This document shows, in pieces, positions 1 to 7,674 of a stretch of DNA of 38,893 nucleotides (position 1 is its first letter; every line of letters starts with the position of its first letter). Made by a program: the position numbers and the translations under genes. The DNA lies in contig JACVCM010000019.1 of the NCBI GenBank assembly GCA_016742125.1, positions 1 through 38,893 on the forward strand. Reading direction: 5' to 3'. The stretch is from Sphingomonadaceae bacterium. Its GTDB lineage: Bacteria; Pseudomonadota; Alphaproteobacteria; Sphingomonadales; Sphingomonadaceae. The notes beneath the pieces were generated by a model. That model saw only the letters and a program-made list of their open reading frames with translations, had not been told where the DNA came from and ran no database searches.

Positions 1-59
1 AATATGGCGGGAATTGACTGGGTGATGCGGCTCTGGCACAGGATTTTGCTGCCGATGTC

Positions 60-797
60 GTGTTGCTGAAGGCGGTGGGCATCAATCCGGTCGTCGTGCA
101 TGGCGGCGGACCGCAGATCGGCGCAATGCTCAAGAAGCTCGGCGTCGAAAGCGAATTTGTCGACGGGCTTCGCGTCACCGATGCGGAGACGGCCAAGGTT
201 GCCGAAATGGTATTGTCGGGGGCGATCAACAAGGAACTGGTCGGCTGGATCAATGCCGCAGGCGGCAAGGCATTGGGTATTTCGGGCAAGGATGGCGGCT
301 TTGTCACGGCAACCAAGGTGCAGCGTACGCAGAAGGACCCCGACAGCCATATCGAGCGTAGTATCGATCTGGGCTTTGTCGGGGAGCCTGAGACCGTCGA
401 CCGCAGCGTTATCGACACGATCAGCGCGGCGGGCATGATCCCCGTGATCGCGCCAATCGGCGTGGGCGAGGATGGCCATACCTACAACATCAACGCCGAC
501 ACGATGGCGGGCGCGGTCGCGGGTGCGCTGGGGGCTTCGCGGCTATTCCTGTTGACCGATGTTGCCGGCGTGCTCGACAAGTCGGGACAGTTGCTCACTG
601 ACCTCGACCCTGCCGCCATAGCCCAGTTACAGGCAGACGGGACGATCAAAGGCGGGATGATCCCGAAAATCGAAACCTGCGTCAATGCTGTAAAGCACGG
701 CGTCGAAGGCGCGGTCATCCTCGACGGTCGCACGAGCCACGCGATGCTCATCGAAATGTTCACCGTGAAAGGCGCGGGGACGCTGATTCACAAATAA
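60..797 (+). CDS. argB: Acetylglutamate kinase, 5'-incomplete and interrupted
   Basis: Second enzyme of arginine biosynthesis; phosphorylates N-acetyl-L-glutamate with ATP in the cytoplasm. The open frame holds the VVHGGGPQIG substrate loop, the VDGLRVTD and NKELVGWI segments, and the C-terminal KGGMIPK motif of the amino acid kinase fold. The family is about 295-300 residues; only 245 follow the first usable start (GTG at 60). Homology in the same frame continues upstream to base 3 (Tyr-Gly-Gly, then Gly-Asp-Ala-Ala), but codon 15-17 is TGA where the family has the conserved Ala of KYGGxAMG. The N-terminus and its catalytic Lys lie before the window. Either the gene is broken, or the first ~20 bases are a sequence or assembly error. 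Identity is certain; intactness is doubtful. Confidence 0.9.
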   Translation: MLLKAVGINPVVVHGGGPQIGAMLKKLGVESEFVDGLRVTDAETAKVAEMVLSGAINKELVGWINAAGGKALGISGKDGGFVTATKVQRTQKDPDSHIERSIDLGFVGEPETVDRSVIDTISAAGMIPVIAPIGVGEDGHTYNINADTMAGAVAGALGASRLFLLTDVAGVLDKSGQLLTDLDPAAIAQLQADGTIKGGMIPKIETCVNAVKHGVEGAVILDGRTSHAMLIEMFTVKGAGTLIHK

Positions 798-866
798 CTG
801 TTATAGCCTGTTGATACAGCGCCCGTGCTCGGCTAATCGCTGGGTCCTGTTTCACCGGAGAAAAGC

Positions 867-1169
867 ATGCTCCTCGCGCTTATTTCGATCCTTGGCTATC
901 TGATGACCATTCTTTCGACCGTGGTCATCGTGCAGTTCATCCTGAGCCTTCTTCTCGCCTTCAACGTCGTAAGCTTGTCGAACAATTTCGTCGCCTCCAT
1001 ATGGCATGCGCTCAACATGATCCTCGATCCCTTCCTGAAGCCGATCCGGAAGATCATGCCCGACACCGGCATGATCGACTTTTCGCCGATGGTACTGCTT
1101 ATCGCCCTGCGCATTGTCCAGATGCTGCTGATCGGCCTCGCCAACGACATCGCCGCAGCCGGGATGTGA
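867..1169 (+). CDS. YggT family small membrane protein
   Basis: A 100-residue inner-membrane protein of the YggT family, whose members are linked to osmotic stress, membrane-protein factor assembly or division depending on the organism. Two hydrophobic blocks are visible: residues about 3-32 and about 70-98, joined by a polar stretch with the family signature around LDPFLKPIRKIMP (residues ~52-64). A Shine-Dalgarno-like GGAGAAAAGC precedes the ATG. It follows argB by 69 bases and its last codon overlaps the GTG of folD, so it is probably cotranscribed with both. Membrane location is clear; the exact role is not known from sequence. Confidence 0.85.
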   Translation: MLLALISILGYLMTILSTVVIVQFILSLLLAFNVVSLSNNFVASIWHALNMILDPFLKPIRKIMPDTGMIDFSPMVLLIALRIVQMLLIGLANDIAAAGM

Positions 1170-2062
1170 GTTCGGACAAAATCATCGATGGCAAGGCTTT
1201 CGCCGCCGGATTGCGGCAGCGTGTTGCCTCGGCCGTTCCGGCATTTGTCAAGGCGGCAGGGCGCAAGCCCGGGCTTGCGGTGGTTCTGGTCGGTGACGAT
1301 CCGGCGAGCCAGGTCTATGTAGGATCGAAGAAAAAGGCGACGGTCGAGGCGGGAATGGAAAGCTTCGAATATCGCCTTCCGGATAGCGTTTCGCAAGGCG
1401 AGTTGATAACATTGGTGGAGCAGTTAAACGCCGATGACGGCGTCGATGGCATACTCGTCCAGCTGCCGCTACCTTCGCACATCGACGACAAGGCGGTGAT
1501 CGCGGCCATCGATCCGGCCAAGGACGTCGATGGCTTCCATGTCGTCAATGCCGGGCGGCTGGCAGTGGGTGAGGACGCTTTTGTCCCCTGCACGCCATTG
1601 GGTTGCCTGATGCTGCTGAAGGACCGGCTGGGCGACCTGTCTGGAAAGAATGCGGTCGTGATCGGTCGTTCGAATATTGTCGGCAAGCCGATGGCGCAAT
1701 TGCTGCTCGCGGAAAATTGTACCGTCACTATCGCGCATAGCCGTACGGAGGACCTCGCCGATGTCGTCCGCCGTGCCGACATAATAGTGGCTGCCGTGGG
1801 GCGGCCGGAAATGGTGAAAGGCGACTGGCTAAAGGATGGCGCGATCGTGATCGACGTCGGCATCAACCGGCTTGCACCCACTGACGGTGAGCATAAGGGA
1901 CGCCTTGTGGGAGACGTTGCCTTTGACGAAGCGCTGGGGCATGTTGGCGCGATTACGCCCGTACCGGGAGGTGTCGGTCCCATGACGATAGCCTGCTTGC
2001 TTCGTAACACATTGGTTGCCGCCCACCGGCGTGCCGGGCTGTTGGCACCAGAGGGATTGTGA
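1166..2062 (+). CDS. folD: Bifunctional methylenetetrahydrofolate dehydrogenase/cyclohydrolase FolD
   Basis: Cytoplasmic one-carbon enzyme converting 5,10-methylene-THF to 5,10-methenyl-THF (NADP-dependent) and then to 10-formyl-THF. Visible motifs are VYVGSKKKATVEAG with the catalytic Lys, DGILVQLPLP, the Rossmann segment VVIGRSNIVGKP and the C-terminal PGGVGPMTIACLL. I chose the GTG at 1166, which overlaps the yggT stop (ATGTGA) and gives 298 residues, the normal family size; the open frame reaches back to 1001 but that part only shadows yggT. The overlap argues for translational coupling with yggT. Confidence 0.96.
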   Translation: MSSDKIIDGKAFAAGLRQRVASAVPAFVKAAGRKPGLAVVLVGDDPASQVYVGSKKKATVEAGMESFEYRLPDSVSQGELITLVEQLNADDGVDGILVQLPLPSHIDDKAVIAAIDPAKDVDGFHVVNAGRLAVGEDAFVPCTPLGCLMLLKDRLGDLSGKNAVVIGRSNIVGKPMAQLLLAENCTVTIAHSRTEDLADVVRRADIIVAAVGRPEMVKGDWLKDGAIVIDVGINRLAPTDGEHKGRLVGDVAFDEALGHVGAITPVPGGVGPMTIACLLRNTLVAAHRRAGLLAPEGL

Positions 2063-2066
2063 CGTC

Positions 2067-2750
2067 ATGAATCGCCTTTTTGTGACACTCGCCGCGATAA
2101 CCCTCTCCGCTTGCGCGGCTGGACCGGGTGGCCCACCTGGTTTCCAACCGAGAATAGCAACACCCAGCGCGATCATCGCCGCCGAAATTGCTTTCAACCG
2201 CCTCGCACAGGAAAAGGGTCAGTGGACGGCGTTCCGCGAAACGGCGGCAAAGGACGCGACGATGTTCGTGCCGCAACCGGTCCTGGCGCAGGAATGGCTG
2301 AAGGGGAGGGCAAACCCGGTGCAATCGGTGAAATGGCAGCCGCACAAGGCGTTCATGTCATGCGATGGCAAGACCGGTGTCACCACGGGTGCGGCGCAAT
2401 GGCCCGATGGGCGCCACGGCTATTTTACGACCGTCTGGCAACTGGATCAGCGCACATCTGACGATCTTGGCGAATGGCGCTGGGTTCTCGACCATGGCGA
2501 CTTCATCGACAGCCCGCGGGAGGCGCCCGAATTTGTCGAAACAGGGGTTGCCAGCTGCAAGGGCCGCGCACCTGCCGCCCTTACCGCACCGACCGAAGGC
2601 GCCAGGATGAAGACAGGCTTCTCGCGCGATCAGACGTTGAGCTACACCTGGGTAGTTCAACCGGACGGTACGCGAACCTTCGAAGTGAAGCTGTGGAATG
2701 GTGAGACGGCTGACACCGTCATCCTCGACCGGGTTACCGCCGCCAGATGA
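2067..2750 (+). CDS. Predicted lipoprotein, NTF2/SnoaL-like (DUF4440-type)
   Basis: A 227-residue exported protein of unknown job. Residues 1-16 form a lipoprotein signal with the lipobox Leu-Ser-Ala-Cys, so Cys16 should be lipidated. The mature part (IAAEIAFNRLAQEKGQWTAF, then YFTTVWQL and EWRWVLDHGD) has the look of the NTF2-like cone fold common in sphingomonad hypothetical lipoproteins. The C-terminal ~60 residues are probably an added beta segment. The ATG at 2067 lies four bases after the folD stop and the gene overlaps marC by ATGA, which places it inside the folD-marC run. No catalytic residues are evident; ligand binding is only a guess. Confidence 0.8.
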   Translation: MNRLFVTLAAITLSACAAGPGGPPGFQPRIATPSAIIAAEIAFNRLAQEKGQWTAFRETAAKDATMFVPQPVLAQEWLKGRANPVQSVKWQPHKAFMSCDGKTGVTTGAAQWPDGRHGYFTTVWQLDQRTSDDLGEWRWVLDHGDFIDSPREAPEFVETGVASCKGRAPAALTAPTEGARMKTGFSRDQTLSYTWVVQPDGTRTFEVKLWNGETADTVILDRVTAAR

Positions 2751-3370
2751 TCGATCTGTTCCTCTCGGCCTTCATCACCTTCTTTGTCGTCATCGATCCG
2801 CCGGGCTGTGCGCCGATTTACGCCAGCCTGACCAAGGGCGCGACCGCGGCGCAGCGGCGCAACATGGCGCTGCGCGCAAGCTTTGTTGCAGCCATCATCC
2901 TGCTGATATTTGCGCTGTTCGGCGAACAGTTGCTCGGCGCGCTGCATATAGAACTCAACAGCTTCCGCATCGCGGGCGGAATCATGCTGTTCCTGATTGC
3001 CATCGACATGGTGTTCGAAAAGCGCACCGAACGTCGTGAGGAGCGGGCCCAGAAAATCATCGACACGCCGGAAATCGAAGATGTCTCGGTCTTCCCGATG
3101 GCCATGCCGATGATTGCCGGGCCGGGATCGATCGCATCGGTCATGCTCCTGATGTCACAAAATGATGGCGTAGAGCGTGCCGGCGTCATTTTGGCGGCGC
3201 TGGGTGCGGTTCTCATACTCACGTTGCTCGCCTTGTTGGCAGCAGGTCCGATCATGCGTGTATTGGGAGCAAAGGCAGAAGCAGTCATCACCCGCCTTCT
3301 GGGCGTTCTCCTCGGCGCGCTGGCGGCACAGTTCGTGATCGACGGTTTGCGTGCGAGTTTCGCTGGCTGA
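2747..3370 (+). CDS. marC: MarC family integral membrane protein
   Basis: A 207-residue six-helix inner-membrane protein of the MarC family (UPF0056). The N-terminal FITFFVVIDPPGCAPIYASL is the family signature (usually IDPxGxxP), and a second half contains FPMAMPMIAGPGSI, the matching GPG motif. Family function remains unsettled: it was once thought to confer multiple antibiotic resistance, which later work did not support. The start overlaps the preceding lipoprotein stop by ATGA. It ends two bases from the stop of the convergent LON-domain gene, with no terminator hairpin between. Confidence 0.9.
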   Translation: MIDLFLSAFITFFVVIDPPGCAPIYASLTKGATAAQRRNMALRASFVAAIILLIFALFGEQLLGALHIELNSFRIAGGIMLFLIAIDMVFEKRTERREERAQKIIDTPEIEDVSVFPMAMPMIAGPGSIASVMLLMSQNDGVERAGVILAALGAVLILTLLALLAAGPIMRVLGAKAEAVITRLLGVLLGALAAQFVIDGLRASFAG

Positions 3371-3372
3371 GT

Positions 3373-4002
3373 TTACTGCAGCGTGACACGGTCTTCCGAC
3401 CCGTCATGCCGACCGAAAAACTGCATCAATTGGACAATCAGGTCGGCTCGCACCGATAGCCCCCTTGCCTCCAGCAGCGCCTGTTTTGCCGCATAGTCGA
3501 AGGGTGCAATCTGCGCGATTGCGTTGACCAGCGAATAGTCGTCGAGTTGCCCCACCGCCGCCCAGTCGACGGCATAGCCCTGCACATCGGCAAAACGCCG
3601 CGATTCGATTTCCAGCGAAGCACGTTCGGCAATCGAGAGCGCATCGGCGGCCTCGTCTTCCTCCCACAACTCGGCCTCAACTTGGCGAAAAGTCGTTGCG
3701 ACCTCCAGCTCCTTCAGGATCGTGAAGCGCTGCAACCCCTCCAATATGATGTTGTAGCGCCCGTCGTCCATCGCCTCGACATCGCCGATCCGGCCGAGGC
3801 AGCCGACTTCGAACAAGGGCGGGTTGCCCCGCTCATTGCTTCCCGGACCTTTGGGCTGCACCATCCCGATCATCCGGTCGCGGGCAAGGCTGTCGCCCAC
3901 CATGTCGCGATAGCGCGGCTCGAAAATATGCAGCGGCAACTGCATCCCCGGGAACAGAATCGCGCCCGTCAGCGGGAAGATCGAGATGCGGCGCACCGTC
4001 AT
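3373..4002 (-). CDS. LON substrate-binding domain protein (no protease domain)
   Basis: A 209-residue cytoplasmic protein made of the Lon N-terminal substrate-binding domain alone (MTVRRISIFPLTGAILFPGM, then LPLHIFEPRYRDM, MVQP, VGCLGRI, YNIILEGLQRF). It lacks the AAA+ and Ser-Lys protease parts, so it is not itself a protease. The ATG at 4002 overlaps the stop of the upstream thioredoxin-TPR gene (ATGA); the open frame extends 45 bases further but that stretch only shadows its neighbour. The pairing with a CnoX-like chaperedoxin suggests a role in handling damaged or unfolded protein, which is inference. Confidence 0.9.
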   Translation of the reverse strand: MTVRRISIFPLTGAILFPGMQLPLHIFEPRYRDMVGDSLARDRMIGMVQPKGPGSNERGNPPLFEVGCLGRIGDVEAMDDGRYNIILEGLQRFTILKELEVATTFRQVEAELWEEDEAADALSIAERASLEIESRRFADVQGYAVDWAAVGQLDDYSLVNAIAQIAPFDYAAKQALLEARGLSVRADLIVQLMQFFGRHDGSEDRVTLQ

Positions 4003-4916
4003 CCGAACAATATGGCCGATAATTTGCGCCGGGTCGCCGCCACCCATGGATCTTCCAGCCCGATCATCGCGAATATCTCCAGCAGGCGCGCCTTTGCAGC
4101 GCCGTCGTTCCAGTCACGGTCGGCGGCGATGATATGCAGCAGCGCATCCGCAGCGGCATCGCGCTCCCCCGCCGCCATCAGCGCATTTGCCAGCTCTAAC
4201 CGCCTGGCATGGTCTTCGGGCTGCGCCTCGACAGCGACTTTCAGGGCAAGCAGTTCGTCAGGCGCCACCGCCGCGGCAGCAATGCTCAGAACCGAAGCTG
4301 CCCTCTCCATTGCCGGGTCCGCGCGCACCGCATCGTCAAGGCTGTCGAAAATAGCCTGCGCCTCGTCATGACGGCCAAGCGCCGCGAGCGACCGGATCAT
4401 TCCTGAAAGCGCGCCCGGATGGTCGGGTGCCAGCGCAATCGCATCGGCAAACAGGCCGTAAGCCTGCTCTGCGCCGTCATGCTCCAGCAACTCTTCGCCG
4501 GCCTCAAGCAGGGGCGCGATTTGCGTTGCCGGATCAGGCGTGCCACCGCCAGCCGCCACCGGCAATTTTTCGAGTAGCTGATCCAGCATCTGCTTCAATT
4601 GGGCTTCGGTCCGAGCGGGCGATAGGTCCGCCACCGGCTGCCCCTGAAAAATGGCATAGACGGTTGGAATCGAGCGAACCTGAAACTGGGAGGCAATGAA
4701 TTTGTTTTCGTCGACATTGACCTTTGCCAGCATCACGCCCCGGTCGGCATAATCCGCCGCGACCTTTTCGAGTATCGGGGTCAGCTGCTTGCAGGGGCCG
4801 CACCATTCGGCCCAGAAATCGAGAATCACAAGTTTGTCCATGGACGGCGACACGATGTCGGCGCGGAACTGTTCGACTGCTTTCTGCTCTTCGGTGGTCA
4901 GGCCCATCGTTGCCAA
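3999..4916 (-). CDS. cnoX: Thioredoxin-TPR fusion, CnoX (YbbN)-like chaperedoxin
   Basis: A 305-residue cytoplasmic protein: thioredoxin fold in residues ~1-115 with active site WCGPC (Cys39 and Cys42) and cis-Pro segment RSIPTVYAIF, followed by TPR-like helical repeats to the C-terminus. This is the CnoX/YbbN architecture, which protects substrates from overoxidation and hands them to chaperones. Unlike E. coli CnoX it keeps both cysteines, so it should be redox active. I prefer the TTG at 4916: it sits six bases after a GGAGA ribosome site and gives MATMGLTTEEQ, matching the usual MATLGL start. The in-frame ATG at 4922 abuts that GGAGA directly. It overlaps the LON-domain gene downstream. 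Confidence 0.9.
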   Translation of the reverse strand: MATMGLTTEEQKAVEQFRADIVSPSMDKLVILDFWAEWCGPCKQLTPILEKVAADYADRGVMLAKVNVDENKFIASQFQVRSIPTVYAIFQGQPVADLSPARTEAQLKQMLDQLLEKLPVAAGGGTPDPATQIAPLLEAGEELLEHDGAEQAYGLFADAIALAPDHPGALSGMIRSLAALGRHDEAQAIFDSLDDAVRADPAMERAASVLSIAAAAVAPDELLALKVAVEAQPEDHARRLELANALMAAGERDAAADALLHIIAADRDWNDGAAKARLLEIFAMIGLEDPWVAATRRKLSAILFG

Positions 4917-5088
4917 AATCATTCTCCGATAGATTCGTTTGTGCTCCTATGTGGGCAAAGCCTTTGATTTCACAATACAGGCAATCCGAACTGACGACAA
5001 AAACAGCACATTTGGGGCTTGCGGGGCGATATACCCCATGCTAACGGCGCGCCTCACCCGCTGGAACCAGACGATTCCAGCCGCCAGA

Positions 5089-5163
5089 GCGGGCGTAGCT
5101 CAGGGGTAGAGCACAACCTTGCCAAGGTTGGGGTCGAGGGTTCGAATCCCTTCGCCCGCTCCA
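5089..5163 (+). tRNA. tRNA-Gly (GCC)
   Basis: Full cloverleaf: acceptor GCGGGCG pairs with CGCCCGC, anticodon stem CAACC/GGTTG encloses loop TTGCCAA with anticodon GCC, and the T-arm carries GGTTCGAATCC. The 3' CCA is encoded (5161-5163). It stands alone and runs toward the desaturase gene on the other strand. Confidence 0.97.
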
Positions 5164-5195
5164 GTTTTCAGTTTCTTGCAACCATTCGAAGGTGC

Positions 5196-6311
5196 TCAGG
5201 CGCCACGTATCATCGTGCTTTTTGCAAGGCGATAGGCCAGACCGGGCAGGCCGCCATAGTTCGCGCGATGATAGGCGGAATCAACACCCAGCTGCGCAGA
5301 CAGGCGGCGGTGCGCCTCGCCGAGCGCGTGATAGGGAACGCTGGGCAACAGATGGTGCAATGCGTGATAACGCAGCCCGACAGGCGCCCACAGCGCGGGC
5401 AGCAATGCCGGTGGGGGCACGTTGACGCTGTCCAGGAACTGTGCGGTCACACTTAACGGCTCGCCGTCATTCTCCCACAAATGCGCCACCAGCGTACGCA
5501 CCTGATTCAACACCGCCACGGCAGACACAATGGCGAGAAAAATCAGGAAAGCGTTTAGCGGTATGAAGCCGGTGAACACGCCGGTGAGCAACGCAATCGA
5601 CCAGATGCTGGCTGCTGCTTCCTGCCAAATCCAGTTCCGCCTGGCTTCACCCTCGGCAGGACGACGGCGGAAAGTGGGGTTGATAACCAGACCCGAATAG
5701 CGTTCTACCACGAGCCTGCGGAGCGGCGGGATAAGCAGCGAAAGCGGGGCCAATATGGCATTGCGGACCAGCAATGCGACGGGCGCGAGCAGCGATACGA
5801 GGATGAAGACCGGCAAGGTCCAGGGTTTCATCAATGCGAGCGGAAGATATTCCGGATCCTGGTCGGTTCCGTAACGCGTACGCGCGTGATGCAGGTTGTG
5901 AATGCCTTCGTACATATATGACGGGACAAGCAACGGCACGCCGATCACGGCATTGAATCCGAAGCGGAAGCCGGGGACTGTGCTATGCTTCATATGGGTG
6001 ACTTCGTGGATAAAGCCGCCCGCGCGATACAGCGCCAATACGGAAACGACACCAGCGAGCAGCTGCAGCCAGGAGGGCGTGCCCCATATGGCGACGGCCA
6101 GGGTTGCATAGCCGACCAGTGCGGAACCCAGGAAATCGGCCCAATAGATATGCGGCTTTGCAGTACCGAGATCGCGCGTGAGCTCGGTCACTGCGCGCAG
6201 CATCGCCTTGTCATCCGGCACTTGCTTCAGCCTTTGCGCGCGTTCAGCCACTTCATCGCCAACGGGGCGTTCATGTGCTGTCCGAAGCGGGGAGATGGTC
6301 ATTTCGCTCAT
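5196..6311 (-). CDS. Membrane fatty acid desaturase
   Basis: Integral membrane di-iron desaturase of the FA_desaturase family, 371 residues. Three histidine boxes are present: HEVTH (His102-His106), HNLHH (His138-His142) and HALHH (His316-His320), with hydrophobic spans around residues 60-110 and 170-290. It presumably introduces a double bond into an acyl chain, or acts on a carotenoid or sphingolipid precursor; the substrate cannot be read. I chose the ATG at 6311 because it has a CAAGG ribosome site six bases away; the frame is open to 6356. The promoter region is shared, divergently, with the GH68 gene. Confidence 0.88.
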   Translation of the reverse strand: MSEMTISPLRTAHERPVGDEVAERAQRLKQVPDDKAMLRAVTELTRDLGTAKPHIYWADFLGSALVGYATLAVAIWGTPSWLQLLAGVVSVLALYRAGGFIHEVTHMKHSTVPGFRFGFNAVIGVPLLVPSYMYEGIHNLHHARTRYGTDQDPEYLPLALMKPWTLPVFILVSLLAPVALLVRNAILAPLSLLIPPLRRLVVERYSGLVINPTFRRRPAEGEARRNWIWQEAAASIWSIALLTGVFTGFIPLNAFLIFLAIVSAVAVLNQVRTLVAHLWENDGEPLSVTAQFLDSVNVPPPALLPALWAPVGLRYHALHHLLPSVPYHALGEAHRRLSAQLGVDSAYHRANYGGLPGLAYRLAKSTMIRGA

Positions 6312-6422
6312 TTCAAACCTTGCAGCCATTCTAACATAAGCCTGCCAGATAGGCACCCGTCATGGCGATATCATGGCAAGAAAGACCAATTGTGGCGCGT
6401 TTCTTCCCATCAGGCTAATTCA

Positions 6423-6437
6423 TGCAATCGATTGTTG
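6423..6437. promoter_or_regulatory. Candidate LacI-type operator in front of GH68
   Basis: TGCAATCGATTGTTG contains the perfect 10-bp palindrome CAATCGATTG with a central CG, typical of LacI/GalR operators. The same 15 bases recur at 9638-9652 between lacI and the MFS gene, about 3.2 kb away. It overlaps the proposed -35 box of the GH68 promoter, which would fit repression by occlusion. Confidence 0.75.
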
Positions 6438-6460
6438 TAATTTGACCAGAGCGCCTATAG
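6432..6460 (+). promoter_or_regulatory. Possible promoter of GH68-fructokinase
   Basis: TTGTTG (6432-6437), 17-base spacer, CTATAG (6455-6460). The -35 match to consensus is poor, but spacing, the AT-rich -10 and the overlap with the operator make it the best candidate. The rest of the 6312-6492 gap shows no gene; an AGGGGAC ribosome-site candidate lies around 6476, somewhat far from the GH68 ATG at 6493. Confidence 0.4.
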
Positions 6461-6492
6461 GGACAGCATTCACTTAGGGGACCCAACGTTAG

Positions 6493-7674
6493 ATGTCATT
6501 TCCAGCGAATATCTCTGTCGATGGCCTGGATGTCGCGGCATCCCGTTGGACGGCGGACCATGTCGCTGCAATTGCCTTGCAACCCCTGCCGCAGGCGCCC
6601 TTGATCGATGCCGTTCATGCGAACCCGCTGTTACCCGGACATGATCTGTGGGATCTGTGGCCGGTGCAAAACTGGGATGGGAGTGTCGCGGCCTTTTCTG
6701 GCGGCGAACTCTGGATGATCTTGTCCGCACCCCGGTTGGCAGACCCCGACATGCGGCATGATATGGCGCGCATCCGGTTGTTCTTCCGGCGCAACCGGTT
6801 GTGGCAGGATTGCGGCTTGCTGTTTCCGGACGATCTGAACCCGGGCACGCGGGAGTGGTCCGGCTCGGCTCGATATGATGCTGCGCATGGTGCGATAACG
6901 GTGTTTTTCACCGCATCGGGACGGCGCGGGGAAGCGCCGCTCAGCTTCGAGCAACGGCTCTTCCTGACCACAGGTCTGCTGGACCTGTCAGGGGATGTTC
7001 CGACCATTTCCGACTGGTCGTCAGCAAGGCAGATCGCACCGAATGACGGAAGTCTCTACGTCGACGTGCGGCTTGAACAGGGTGTGCCCGGCAATATCAA
7101 CGGATTTCGAGATCCATTCTGGTTCTGCGACCCGGCCGACGGTCGGGCCTATATCATGTTTACCGGGTCCCAGGCCGGTTCGGCACATAGTCATAACGGG
7201 GTCGTCGGGTTGGCGCGCGCGCGCGACGGGGATGGCGACGAACATTTCGACCTGCTGCCTCCGCTGATCAGCGCGGATGGCGTCTGCAACGAAATGGAGC
7301 GCCCGCATCTCCTCATCCGGGATGGCCTATATTATGTGTTCTGGTCGTCGCAAAATTCGGTGTTCGCGCCAGATGGGCCAAAAGGGCCCAGCGGACTTTA
7401 TGGGATGGTCGGACCGTCGATTTTCGGACCTTATGAACCGCTGAACGGGTCCGGTCTTGTTATCGCCAATCCCGCCGCCGAACCAAAGCAAGCCTATTGC
7501 TGGCAAGTCCTCGACACATTGGACGTCTATAGTTTCATCGACCATTGGGGTTTGAACGGGCGCGATGTCAGCGCCGATCCGGTCTTGCGGCGACAGCAAT
7601 TTGGCGGCACCATTGCACCCGTGTTGAAAATTGCAATCGACGGGAAAGAGACGCGCCTGATGGGCAAGGTATGA
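6493..7674 (+). CDS. GH68 fructosyltransferase/sucrase (levansucrase family)
   Basis: Acts on sucrose or a related fructoside, releasing glucose and transferring fructose to water or a growing fructan. The three GH68 catalytic residues are in place: nucleophile Asp54 in WDLWPVQNWDG, stabiliser Asp207 in FRDPFWF, and acid/base Glu269 in EMERPH. It is 393 residues, the short Gram-negative form, and has no signal peptide. Zymomonas, of the same order, secretes its GH68 enzymes without one, so the enzyme may be cytoplasmic (a sucrase feeding the kinase) or non-classically exported. The stop overlaps the fructokinase start (ATGA), implying coupled expression. Whether it makes levan, inulin-type products or mostly hydrolyses cannot be told from sequence. 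Confidence 0.93.
   Translation: MSFPANISVDGLDVAASRWTADHVAAIALQPLPQAPLIDAVHANPLLPGHDLWDLWPVQNWDGSVAAFSGGELWMILSAPRLADPDMRHDMARIRLFFRRNRLWQDCGLLFPDDLNPGTREWSGSARYDAAHGAITVFFTASGRRGEAPLSFEQRLFLTTGLLDLSGDVPTISDWSSARQIAPNDGSLYVDVRLEQGVPGNINGFRDPFWFCDPADGRAYIMFTGSQAGSAHSHNGVVGLARARDGDGDEHFDLLPPLISADGVCNEMERPHLLIRDGLYYVFWSSQNSVFAPDGPKGPSGLYGMVGPSIFGPYEPLNGSGLVIANPAAEPKQAYCWQVLDTLDVYSFIDHWGLNGRDVSADPVLRRQQFGGTIAPVLKIAIDGKETRLMGKV

Noticed and set aside
15..17. TGA in argB read as selenocysteine or recoding
   Set aside because: The family has alanine there and no catalytic Cys; nothing nearby suggests recoding. Mutation or sequence error is simpler.
3547..4371. 274-codon ORF on the + strand
   Set aside because: It lies antisense to the LON-domain and cnoX genes; composition is typical of a shadow frame (Arg/Ala/Ser-rich, no recognisable motif).
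6442..6461. TTGACC plus TATAGG as GH68 promoter
   Set aside because: Only eight bases separate the boxes, far too few for a sigma-70 promoter.
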